From Alphaproteobacteria bacterium (GTDB taxonomy: Bacteria; Pseudomonadota; Alphaproteobacteria; Micavibrionales; Micavibrionaceae), in assembly GCA_018608245.1 (NCBI GenBank), contig JABAZY010000017.1, positions 49,857 to 113,856 of the forward strand: 64,000 bases of DNA. Direction: 5' to 3'. Positions 8,803 through 17,662 of this stretch are shown here, piece after piece. A program made the translations under genes and the position numbers. How positions within the stretch are numbered: position 1 is the stretch's first letter; each line of letters opens with the position of its first letter. Below the pieces are notes generated by a model. It was not told the DNA's origin and ran no database searches. It worked only from the letters and a program-made list of their open reading frames with translations.

Positions 8803-9825
8803 TTACCCGTTTGGTAGGCCTTTAGTGGTTGAGTATTCAAAGTGTAGTGGTTTGTCTGGATTGATTTGTTCATATATATGATGCGCAGCGAAGGAAGCTT
8901 CTGAAAAGCCTGTTAGAATTAATTTCTTTTTGTTTTTATAAGCGGCAATGTCGCCAATAGCATATATATTGCTCTGGCTTGTCTCTGCAGTCGTTGGATT
9001 AATTAGGATATGACCATCTTGTAAATCAAGATTCCATTGCTCAATAGGGCCTAAATCTGTGGCTAGCCCATAGAATGGAAGTAAAATATCGGCTTCTAGT
9101 GAACGAATTTCTTTGTTTGTATTCATAACTTCAACGGAGGTTAATTGTCCATTATCACCTGATAAACCGTGCAATTGATAAGGAATAACGAGTTCAATAT
9201 CGCCTTTATCATGGAGCTCGTGAAGTTTTTGAGCGTTATCTGGCGCGGCGCGGAATTTATCACGGCGGTGAACAACGTATAATTTTTTGGCGATTGGCGC
9301 TAAAGACAGCGCCCAGTCGACGGCACTATCGCCGCCGCCGGCTATGACGATATTTTTATTTGCGAAATCCGCTTTTTGGCGCACCATATAGAATATTGAG
9401 GTACCCTCAAACGCTTCAATATTATCTAATGGTGGTTTATTGGGTCCAAATGACCCTGCTCCACCAGCGATTATAATGGCTTTTGCTGTTATTTTTGTAT
9501 CTTTAGAGGTGGTTACTTTAATATTAGTGGCATTGTCGCTAATGGACACTACTTGTTGATTTAGGTGGTAGGTTGGCTTAAAAGGTTCTGCTTGTTTTTC
9601 CAGATTTTCGATTAAATCATTGGCCGATATTTGCGGGTAGGCAGGAATATCAAAGATAGGTTTTTCTGGATAAAGTGCGCTACATTGCCCGCCAATTTCA
9701 GCTAGTGAATCTACAACATGGCATTTTAAACCCAGCATGCCACATTGAAAGACAGCAAAAAGCCCTGTGGGGCCTGCGCCTACAATAATTACATCTGTTT
9801 GAAATTTGTTGTCATTCTGGTTCAT
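8803..9825 (-). CDS. ferredoxin--NADP reductase, thioredoxin-reductase-like (type 2)
   Basis: 340 residues. FAD-binding GAGPTGLFA at the N-terminus and NADP-binding AGGGDSAVDWAL in the middle, with HRRDKFRA as the 2'-phosphate contact and no CxxC redox pair. IGGQCSALYPEKPIFDIPA is characteristic of YumC-type ferredoxin/flavodoxin-NADP reductases. It transfers electrons between NADPH and ferredoxin or flavodoxin in the cytoplasm. The start is supported by AAGGAAG about 12 bases upstream. It is convergent with divL, four bases between stops, and divergent from tsaE. Confidence 0.92.
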   Translation of the reverse strand: MNQNDNKFQTDVIIVGAGPTGLFAVFQCGMLGLKCHVVDSLAEIGGQCSALYPEKPIFDIPAYPQISANDLIENLEKQAEPFKPTYHLNQQVVSISDNATNIKVTTSKDTKITAKAIIIAGGAGSFGPNKPPLDNIEAFEGTSIFYMVRQKADFANKNIVIAGGGDSAVDWALSLAPIAKKLYVVHRRDKFRAAPDNAQKLHELHDKGDIELVIPYQLHGLSGDNGQLTSVEVMNTNKEIRSLEADILLPFYGLATDLGPIEQWNLDLQDGHILINPTTAETSQSNIYAIGDIAAYKNKKKLILTGFSEASFAAHHIYEQINPDKPLHFEYSTTKGLPNG

Positions 9826-9894
9826 TGCTATGATTACGCTTCCTTTTTATGCGTCCATATTGTTATAGTGAGGTTCAATGATATAGCGAAAAAA

Positions 9895-10344
9895 ATGCAA
9901 TTAGTCGAATATATAAGTAAAAATGAAGCCGATACGGTGGAATTAGCGCGTAAATTGGCGTTAAAGGCACCGTCGACAATGATTTATATACTTAAAGGCA
10001 CGCTCGGTATGGGGAAAAGTGTTTTTGCGCGTGGGTTTATCCGTACGCTTATGGGGGAAGAGGTGGAAGTGCCTAGCCCTACTTTTACGTTAGTGCAACA
10101 ATATGAAGCACCAACGAGAGAGATTTGGCATTTTGATCTTTACCGCATTGAAACGCCAGACGAAGTTTATGAGATTGGATGGGAAGAGGCGTGCGTTAAC
10201 GCCATATCCTTAATTGAATGGCCAGAACGTTTGGGGGGGATCTTGCCAGAAAACTATATTGAAATTGCGTTTGAAGCGATGGATGGTGATGCGCGGAAAA
10301 TTATTATTTCAGCGCCAGAAGAATTGAAAGAGTACGTTATATGA
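9895..10344 (+). CDS. tsaE: tRNA threonylcarbamoyladenosine biosynthesis ATPase
   Basis: 149 residues, the usual size. Walker A GTLGMGKSVFARG near residues 35-47, followed by PSPTFTLVQQY, HFDLYRI and LIEWPERL, all TsaE signatures. It works with TsaB and TsaD to make t6A37 in ANN-decoding tRNAs. I start at 9895; longer versions of the frame run into the divergent reductase gene. The 3' end overlaps the next start by four bases (ATGA). Confidence 0.95.
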   Translation: MQLVEYISKNEADTVELARKLALKAPSTMIYILKGTLGMGKSVFARGFIRTLMGEEVEVPSPTFTLVQQYEAPTREIWHFDLYRIETPDEVYEIGWEEACVNAISLIEWPERLGGILPENYIEIAFEAMDGDARKIIISAPEELKEYVI

Positions 10345-11078
10345 GCGATAAACCTAATTATGCTTTTATTTTGGCTGCGGGTAAGGGGACTCGGTTGCGT
10401 CCCTATACGGATACGACACCCAAACCAATGGTGATTGTTAATGGAAGACCAATATTGGATCACACGTTGGGAAAGCTAGAAAAGGTGGATGTAACCCATG
10501 TGACAATAAATACAATGCATTTAGGTCATGTAATTGAGCAATATTACAGCACACGTACATCTCCAAAAATAACATTCTCTAAAGAAGATGAGCTGCTGGA
10601 TACTGGCGGTGGCGTTAAGAAAGCACTTAATACGATAAAATCAGATGCATTTTATGTGATTAATGGTGATGCGTTGTGGGAAGATAATGCAGAGGGGCAA
10701 TCTGTATTGGAGCATTTGGCGCAGAATTGGGATGCGGATAAGATGGATATGCTGTTATTATTAAAGCCAGTCAATTTGAACAATGCGTCAGAGGCGAGTG
10801 GCGATTATAGTATAGAAGCAGATGGACGACCTGTACGTTCTTTGGATGGAACGGGCACGCATATGTTTAGTGGTATCCGCATTAGTTCAAAGCATATATT
10901 CGATGGGGCACCAGAGGGCACTTTTTCTTATTTAGAGTTAATGGATAAGGCGGAGAAAGATGGTCGGCTTTATGCGGTTGAGCTTCAAGGGACTTGGCAC
11001 CATATTAGCACAGCGGAAGATTTGGAGCGCGTGAATGCGTTAATGAGCAAAGCAGAAAACAGCGCAAAGGCCGTATAG
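10341..11078 (+). CDS. sugar-1-phosphate nucleotidyltransferase, MurU-like
   Basis: 245 residues with the nucleotide-binding signature LAAGKGTRLRPYTDTTPKP and a GDALW metal site. Size and position resemble MurU, the MurNAc-1-phosphate uridylyltransferase of the AmgK-MurU cell-wall recycling route. The partner kinase gene amgK, often between tsaE and murU in this class, is absent: tsaE and this gene overlap directly. It could also act on another hexose-1-phosphate. Confidence 0.78.
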   Translation: MSDKPNYAFILAAGKGTRLRPYTDTTPKPMVIVNGRPILDHTLGKLEKVDVTHVTINTMHLGHVIEQYYSTRTSPKITFSKEDELLDTGGGVKKALNTIKSDAFYVINGDALWEDNAEGQSVLEHLAQNWDADKMDMLLLLKPVNLNNASEASGDYSIEADGRPVRSLDGTGTHMFSGIRISSKHIFDGAPEGTFSYLELMDKAEKDGRLYAVELQGTWHHISTAEDLERVNALMSKAENSAKAV

Positions 11079-14000
11079 TGAGCATACCAACATTATATAA
11101 TATACCTGCTCATTATTCTTTCGTTGATGTATTTGCAACTGGGTTGTTGAAGCAATATGAAGAAACACCAGAAGCGTTATCAAAATTATTAATATTATTA
11201 CCAACCCGCAGAGCTTGTAGGGTTTTGAGGGATAGTTTTTTAAAGCACACCCAAGGAAAACCATTGCTATTACCCCGCATGTGCCCGTTTGGAGACATTG
11301 ATGAGGAAGAATTGTTTATCTCATCACGTGGAAATAATGTGTTGGATATTCCCCCCGCTTTATCGGCGCTAAACAGACAAATATTGTTGGCACGTACAAT
11401 TTCAGGATTACCAGATTTTTCAAAATCACTTGATCAAGACATGGCCTTAGCAAAAATGCTAGGACAATTAATGGATCAAATTTACACGGAAGATTTGGAT
11501 CTGTCAGAACTGCCAAATTTGGTTGATGCGGAAGAATTTCAGGCCCATTGGCAAATCACTGTACGCTTTTTATCTATCTTAAGTGAGGTGTGGCCAAGCA
11601 TATTAACGGAGCGTGATGTGATTGATGCGGCTGATCGTAGGAATAGGTTAATAAATGCGCTAACCGAACATTGGAAGTCGTTTCCGCCTAGTTTTCCTGT
11701 TATCGCGGCGGGTTCAACAGGATCGATTCCAGCTACGACAAACTTATTACATCTAATTTCAGAGCTTGAGCAGGGCAGTGTTGTTTTGCCAGCTTTAGAT
11801 CAGCAAATGGACGAGGACATTTGGGCAGAAGTTGTTGATGGACACCCTCAAGCCACTTTGAAAAATTTGATTGAGCAAATTGGTGTGCGTCGTGCGCAGG
11901 TGGAATTATGGCCATATTGCCCTAAAGATCAATCTGGATTTCAAAGTAAAAAAATTAAACAAAATTTCTTAACACAGTTAATGTACCCTGCGGACAAAAC
12001 AGATCAATGGCAAAAAATTAACTTATCCAAAGATAACAAGAAATTGCTTGAAGAAGAATTGGCCAATATCAGTCTTTATGAATGTCCGACACCCAATGAT
12101 GAGGCGTTATTAATTGCGTTAATTATGCGGGAAACGTTGGAAGAAAAAGAGAAGATAGCAGCGCTTGTGACGGCTGACCGTAACTTGGCGCGCCGTGTGG
12201 CAATGGCGTGTAAGCGTTGGGGCATTGATATCGATGACTCTGGCGGGACGATGTTGAGTGATACACCAATTGGTCAATATTTACGTCTTTGTGCGTTGAG
12301 TTGTTTGAATGATATAACGCCTGTTTCTTTGCTGGCTTTGTTAAAACATGAATTATGCCGAGGAGCAGGCGTAGAAAATTTCCGTGGTGGTGTACGTGTT
12401 TTAGAAAAAGAAATATTGCGCGGGTTAAAACCTGAAAATTCTTTTGAGGGTTTATATCAACGTATTCGTGATTATAGAGAACAGCCCTATAATAAAGATA
12501 AGGATACGGAGTTTGATGAGGCAGAGGCTTTATTGAAACATTTAGAGCCATATTTTAATTCTTTATGCTCAAAAATGACCAAAGGCGCGCATAGTTTTCT
12601 GGATATTTTGGATGCACATATTATGCTCGCGGAGCAACTAGCAAATGGGGCGGATGACTTATGGTCAGGGGAAGCTGGGGAAGCCGCTGCGTCATTTTTA
12701 TCTGAATTACGCTTATATGCAGATCAAATGCTTGAGGTTACAGGGCAAAATTACTTTGATGTTTTTGAGCAATTATTGTCAACGGTCACTGTACGTCCTA
12801 AATTTGGAACACATCCGAGGTTAATGATTTTAGGGCAGTTAGAGGCGCGTCTGCTACAGGCTGACCGTGTGATATTAGGCGGACTTAATGAGGGTAGCTG
12901 GCCGCCAAACCCTGGGCATGATCCGTGGATGTCGCGCCCGATGAGGGGGAAATTTGGTCTTCCAACTCCGGAGCGTGGTATTGGGCTATCGGCGCATGAT
13001 TTTGTGCAGGCAGTGAGTGCATCGGATGTGATTATAACGCGTGCAACCCGTGTTGAGGGCACGCCTACTGTGCCTGCGCGGTGGTTAGCGCGTATGGATA
13101 CATTGTTAGATACGTTAGGGATTAACAAGAATGTGGTGAGGCAGGGAGCGCATTTGGAATATGTACGTGCTTTAGATCATACTGAGCAATCTAATAAGAT
13201 AGAGCGACCTGCGCCACAGCCACCGTTGGAGGCACGCCCCAGAAAATTATCAGTGACGCGGATAGAGACTTGGTTGAAAGATCCTTATTCAATTTATGCG
13301 CGGTCAGTGTTGAGATTGAAAAAATTAGAAGAGCTTGAGAAGTTGCCTGAAGCATCTGAAAAAGGCATGTTGCTTCATGATGTATTGGAAAAATTTGTGA
13401 CGAAGCACCCTAGGGAGTTGCCCATAGATGCAGAGCATCAATTTATTGTGCTGTCTAAAGAAGTGCTAGCTGAGCATTATGACGAAGCAAGTGATTGGCA
13501 TTTTTGGTCGCCGCGTATGGTTAGGCTGGCGGACTGGTTTGTTGGGCATGAGCGGGCGCACAGGCAAGAAAATGCGATACAAAAATTAGAAGCTGATGGA
13601 GAGATTGCTTTCACACCTAGTAGCGATATAATTGATAAAGAGTTTTATTTAACGGCGCGGGCAGACCGTATTGATAAACGTCATGATGGAACTGGGGCGG
13701 TAATTATTGATTATAAATCAGGCGGAGCGTATAGCCTGAAAGGGATGATCACGGGTAAAATGCCACAGTTGCCGTTAGAGGCGTTAATGATTGAGCGTGG
13801 TGGTTTTTCAGGTGTACAGAGCGATAAAGTTGCTTCATTAGAGTATTGGAAGCTTACGGGCGGACGTGACGAAGGGGATGTTACGCAGTTAGCCAAATCA
13901 GCGGATGTTGAGCAAGCGGTTATGAATGCTGAGATAGGTTTATTGAATTTAATCCGTACGTTTGATGACCTTGCTACGCCTTATTACAGTATTCCTAATT

Positions 14001-14098
14001 TGGATAATGCGCCGCGGTTTAATGATTACGAGCATTTGGCGCGGGTGAAGGAATGGACTGCCTTGGGTGAAGCAGATAGTAGTGGGGAGGCGGCGTAA
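11078..14098 (+). CDS. addB: double-strand break repair protein AddB
   Basis: 1006 residues, of the alphaproteobacterial AddB type. It has a helicase-like N-terminal part without a convincing Walker A and a C-terminal PD-(D/E)XK nuclease with IIDYKSGGA near residue 876. With AddA it forms the helicase-nuclease that resects double-strand breaks for RecA loading. It starts with GTG, overlapping the preceding stop by one base (TAGTG), and ends in TAATG shared with addA, indicating tight translational coupling. Confidence 0.93.
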   Translation: MSIPTLYNIPAHYSFVDVFATGLLKQYEETPEALSKLLILLPTRRACRVLRDSFLKHTQGKPLLLPRMCPFGDIDEEELFISSRGNNVLDIPPALSALNRQILLARTISGLPDFSKSLDQDMALAKMLGQLMDQIYTEDLDLSELPNLVDAEEFQAHWQITVRFLSILSEVWPSILTERDVIDAADRRNRLINALTEHWKSFPPSFPVIAAGSTGSIPATTNLLHLISELEQGSVVLPALDQQMDEDIWAEVVDGHPQATLKNLIEQIGVRRAQVELWPYCPKDQSGFQSKKIKQNFLTQLMYPADKTDQWQKINLSKDNKKLLEEELANISLYECPTPNDEALLIALIMRETLEEKEKIAALVTADRNLARRVAMACKRWGIDIDDSGGTMLSDTPIGQYLRLCALSCLNDITPVSLLALLKHELCRGAGVENFRGGVRVLEKEILRGLKPENSFEGLYQRIRDYREQPYNKDKDTEFDEAEALLKHLEPYFNSLCSKMTKGAHSFLDILDAHIMLAEQLANGADDLWSGEAGEAAASFLSELRLYADQMLEVTGQNYFDVFEQLLSTVTVRPKFGTHPRLMILGQLEARLLQADRVILGGLNEGSWPPNPGHDPWMSRPMRGKFGLPTPERGIGLSAHDFVQAVSASDVIITRATRVEGTPTVPARWLARMDTLLDTLGINKNVVRQGAHLEYVRALDHTEQSNKIERPAPQPPLEARPRKLSVTRIETWLKDPYSIYARSVLRLKKLEELEKLPEASEKGMLLHDVLEKFVTKHPRELPIDAEHQFIVLSKEVLAEHYDEASDWHFWSPRMVRLADWFVGHERAHRQENAIQKLEADGEIAFTPSSDIIDKEFYLTARADRIDKRHDGTGAVIIDYKSGGAYSLKGMITGKMPQLPLEALMIERGGFSGVQSDKVASLEYWKLTGGRDEGDVTQLAKSADVEQAVMNAEIGLLNLIRTFDDLATPYYSIPNLDNAPRFNDYEHLARVKEWTALGEADSSGEAA

Positions 14099-17000
14099 TG
14101 GTTTTATCGAATATAAAAAAACATGATGTTGAGAATTCTGTTCGTGCGCCTGATCCGAATGTATTGCAATATCGTGCAGCCAATCCGCAAGATTCAGTTT
14201 GGGTGAGCGCGTCTGCGGGCTCGGGTAAAACCAAGGTTTTAACAGATAGAATTTTAAGGTTGTTATTGCCTTCCGCTGATGGGCAATCAGGAACATTACC
14301 GTATAAAATTTTAGCACTGACATTTACGAAAGCAGCAGCCAGTGAAATGGTTTTGCGGATTAATAAAGAATTAAGTGCGTGGGCGACGCTTCCGTTAGAG
14401 GGGAAGAAAGACAAGAACCTTAGCGATGCGTTAGAGAAATTATTGAAGGCAACGCCAACGTCCAAACAAATTGAAAGCGCGCGCCGTTTATTTGCGCAAG
14501 TAATAGATGTACCAGGTGGTCTTAAAATCATGACTATCCATTCATTTTGTCAGTCACTATTGGGCCGTTTCCCAATTGAAGCGGGACTTTCGCCGAATTT
14601 TAAGATCTTAGAAGAAAATCACGCGCAAGGGCTTTTGATTAAAGCGCGTGATAGTGTTTTGACGCGTGCGGTGAGCGAAAACGGATCACCTTTATCACAA
14701 GCTATTCATCAAATTGCGATACAAAAAAACGAAGAACAATTTTTAGGACTACTCAATAATATTATTAGTGAGCGTCGACAGTTTAAACAAATATTAGAAA
14801 AAACTTTTGGTGTTGATGGGCTGTATACAAATTTATGCGCTAGCTTATCGATTGAACCAAATAAAACGTCGAAAGATATTATCTATGATGGGTGTAATGA
14901 TGGTGCGTTTGATGAGACGAATTTGAGGCAGGCCTGTCAAGCTTTGTCGCAAGCTAAGTCGAAAGGTGATTTAGAAAATTCAATTATTCTTCAAAGTTGG
15001 TTAGATGCGGGCGTTGAAAATCGTGTTGAGCAATATGATAATTACAAAAATATGTTTTTGAAAAAAGATGGTGATATACGGACGAAATTAGCGACCGTTC
15101 CTGTTGTTAAAATTATGCCTGATATTCTTGAGGTTATGTTCGCTGAAGCTGAACGTGTATATGCGTTAGAACAAGCGGTGAATGCGGGTTTAGTGGCCTC
15201 TTTGACGCGTGATTTATTCTATTTAGGGCAAGATATATTGGATAAATTTCAAGCGTTAAAAGAACAAAAATCTGCGCTTGATTTTGAAGATTTGATTTTG
15301 CAAACATTGAACTTGCTTGATGGTAAATCAATGAATATGAGTGCGGCCGATACGACCCCTTGGGTTCGGTTTAAATTAGATCAAGGTATTGACCATATTT
15401 TGGTTGATGAAGCGCAAGATACAAATCCAGAACAATGGGAAATTATAAAATTACTATGTGATGATTTCTATGCAGGTAATGCATCAAAAGAATATGAGCG
15501 CACAGTGTTTATTGTGGGTGATGAAAAACAATCTATCTTTAGTTTTCAACGTGCGTCACCTGATAAATTTAATGATATGAAGTCATGGTTTCAAGCACGT
15601 ATAGATCAAGCACAAAAAGAATTTAGTGTGATTGATTTTCAAACATCTTTTAGGTCTGTCCCAAGTGTATTGAGTTTGGTTGATAATGTGTTTTCAACGC
15701 CAGAGATGGTGCATGGTTTAGGGGGTGTTGCACTTGAGCATCATGCTTTTAAATCAAAGCAAGCTGGACTCGTTGAGTTATGGCCGATTATGACGTCGCC
15801 TGAGAAGGAGCAGCTTGATCCGTGGACTCCACCAGTCAATATCATCGAATCGCAATCTGGTGCCGCAAAAATGGCGGATTATATAGGGGAACAGATTAAA
15901 GGTTGGATCGATAATAAGGTCATGTTGGAAGGCAAGGGGCGTCCAATACAGGCTGGTGATATTATGATATTGCTTCGCTCCCGTACGGCCTTTGTTGATC
16001 AATTAGTGCGGTCGTTAAAGACAAAAGACATACCCGTTAGTGGTGTTGATCGTATGGTGTTAAATGATCAGTTGGTTGTTCAAGATTTATGTGCATGTGC
16101 GTCTTTTGCGTTGTTGCCTGATGATGATTTAACACTCGCTAGTTTGTTAAAATCACCGTTCATTGGTTTGGATGAAGAGCAATTATTTGAGTTAAGTTAT
16201 AAGCGTGATAGCACTTTATGGCAGTCATTAAAAAAATCAGAACATTTAGATATTATAACGTGGTTAGAAAAAATAATTCGTCAAGCAGGTCGTCAAAAAC
16301 CATATGAATTTTTTAGCTGTGTGTTACAGGAAAAATGCCCTGCACATGATAGAGGTGGGTTACTTGCAATTAAGGAGCGTTTAGGACAGGAAGTGTTAGA
16401 CCCACTGGATGAATTTTTGAATATTGCATTGGGCTTTGAAAAAGAGAATATTCCAAATTTACAATTGTTTTTACAAGATCAGCTAGCAAATAACACGCAA
16501 GTAAAACGCCAGATGGAAGAGGCTGGGCAAGCGGTACGTATTATGACCGTTCATGGCTCAAAGGGCCTTCAGGCACCGATTGTGATCCTGCCAGACACTA
16601 TTCGGGGGACGTCGCCCAAGGCAGATCAGATATTGTGGCCTGATCGCAGTGGGCTGGATTTACCTTATTTCTGCCCGCAGGCGAAGAGTGCGCCAGATTT
16701 ATGTCAGGGCGGGATAGATACACTTAAGGCACGTGATAATGATGAGTATAGAAGACTTCTATATGTTGCGCTTACGCGGGCTGAAAACAGGTTATATATT
16801 GGCGGTTATACAAATGCGAAAAAACCAGCAGAAGAAAGTTGGTATCGTTATATTGAGCAGGGGTTTAAAAAATTACCTGATATTGAAGAAATTTTATTTA
16901 GTGATGCAGAAGACAATGATGCAATTATTTTACGCTATACTAATCCTGATTTAGAAAATGCAGATCAGGAAACCCACAAAAATATTCTTGAAAAAGTAAG

Positions 17001-17601
17001 TGTGGATATTCCTGACTGGTTATTTAAGCCTATGCCAGCGGAACCAACACCGCCACGTCCGCTTGTGCCGTCAAGGCCATCAGAGAATCTGGATGTTGCT
17101 TTGTCACCTTTACACAGTAATAAAAATGATAGGTTCAAGCGGGGAAATATTACGCATAAGCTATTGCAGATATTGCCTGATATACCGAGTGACGCATGGG
17201 AGAGCACAGCGCAGAAATTTTTGAACCAAAGTGCGCATGAGTTGAGTGTTAGCGTGCAGAAAAGTATTTTGGATGAAACATTAGCAATTTTAAATCATCC
17301 TGAGTTCGCGCCTATTTTTGGTGAAAACTCTATGGCAGAAGTCCCGATAACAGGTTTGGTGCGGGGCAATGTCATGGTCTCAGGGCAAATTGATAGATTG
17401 TTAATTACGCAAGATGAAGTGTTTATTATTGATTACAAAACTAATCGTCCAGCACCAATAGATGAAAAAGATGTTCCGTTGATCTATAGGAATCAGCTGC
17501 AAAGCTATGCGGATGTGTTGTGTGAGATTTATCCAGCGCATAAAATTAGAACGGCTTTGTTATGGACGGATACCGCGCGACTAATGGAAATTGAATTATA
17601 G
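14098..17601 (+). CDS. addA: double-strand break repair helicase AddA
   Basis: 1167 residues. UvrD-type helicase motifs: Walker A SASAGSGKTKVLTDR near residues 38-46, DEAQD near 438, GDEKQSIFSFQRA, and VHGSKGLQAP (motif V). The C-terminal nuclease motif IIDYKTNRP lies near 1111. It is the 3'-5' helicase and nuclease subunit of AddAB. The trxA gene that often follows addA in relatives is not here; a hairpin at 17611-17637 follows instead. Confidence 0.96.
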   Translation: MVLSNIKKHDVENSVRAPDPNVLQYRAANPQDSVWVSASAGSGKTKVLTDRILRLLLPSADGQSGTLPYKILALTFTKAAASEMVLRINKELSAWATLPLEGKKDKNLSDALEKLLKATPTSKQIESARRLFAQVIDVPGGLKIMTIHSFCQSLLGRFPIEAGLSPNFKILEENHAQGLLIKARDSVLTRAVSENGSPLSQAIHQIAIQKNEEQFLGLLNNIISERRQFKQILEKTFGVDGLYTNLCASLSIEPNKTSKDIIYDGCNDGAFDETNLRQACQALSQAKSKGDLENSIILQSWLDAGVENRVEQYDNYKNMFLKKDGDIRTKLATVPVVKIMPDILEVMFAEAERVYALEQAVNAGLVASLTRDLFYLGQDILDKFQALKEQKSALDFEDLILQTLNLLDGKSMNMSAADTTPWVRFKLDQGIDHILVDEAQDTNPEQWEIIKLLCDDFYAGNASKEYERTVFIVGDEKQSIFSFQRASPDKFNDMKSWFQARIDQAQKEFSVIDFQTSFRSVPSVLSLVDNVFSTPEMVHGLGGVALEHHAFKSKQAGLVELWPIMTSPEKEQLDPWTPPVNIIESQSGAAKMADYIGEQIKGWIDNKVMLEGKGRPIQAGDIMILLRSRTAFVDQLVRSLKTKDIPVSGVDRMVLNDQLVVQDLCACASFALLPDDDLTLASLLKSPFIGLDEEQLFELSYKRDSTLWQSLKKSEHLDIITWLEKIIRQAGRQKPYEFFSCVLQEKCPAHDRGGLLAIKERLGQEVLDPLDEFLNIALGFEKENIPNLQLFLQDQLANNTQVKRQMEEAGQAVRIMTVHGSKGLQAPIVILPDTIRGTSPKADQILWPDRSGLDLPYFCPQAKSAPDLCQGGIDTLKARDNDEYRRLLYVALTRAENRLYIGGYTNAKKPAEESWYRYIEQGFKKLPDIEEILFSDAEDNDAIILRYTNPDLENADQETHKNILEKVSVDIPDWLFKPMPAEPTPPRPLVPSRPSENLDVALSPLHSNKNDRFKRGNITHKLLQILPDIPSDAWESTAQKFLNQSAHELSVSVQKSILDETLAILNHPEFAPIFGENSMAEVPITGLVRGNVMVSGQIDRLLITQDEVFIIDYKTNRPAPIDEKDVPLIYRNQLQSYADVLCEIYPAHKIRTALLWTDTARLMEIEL

Positions 17602-17604
17602 GCA

Positions 17605-17643
17605 ATAAAAAACGCCAGATTATAACAAGCTGGCGTTTGAATT
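17605..17643. terminator. bidirectional terminator between addA and the five-module gene
   Basis: Arms AACGCCAG (17611-17618) and CTGGCGTT (17630-17637) with an 11-base loop. On the minus strand the stem runs into TTTTTTATT, a good T-run for the minus gene ending at 17663; the plus-strand tail (TTTGAATTTTG) is weaker. Confidence 0.75.
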
Positions 17644-17662
17644 TTGTTATGATTTTAATTCT

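Noticed and set aside
12123..12551. 142-codon minus-strand ORF within addB
   Set aside because: Shadow frame of a well-supported gene; no ribosome-binding site and no recognisable domain.
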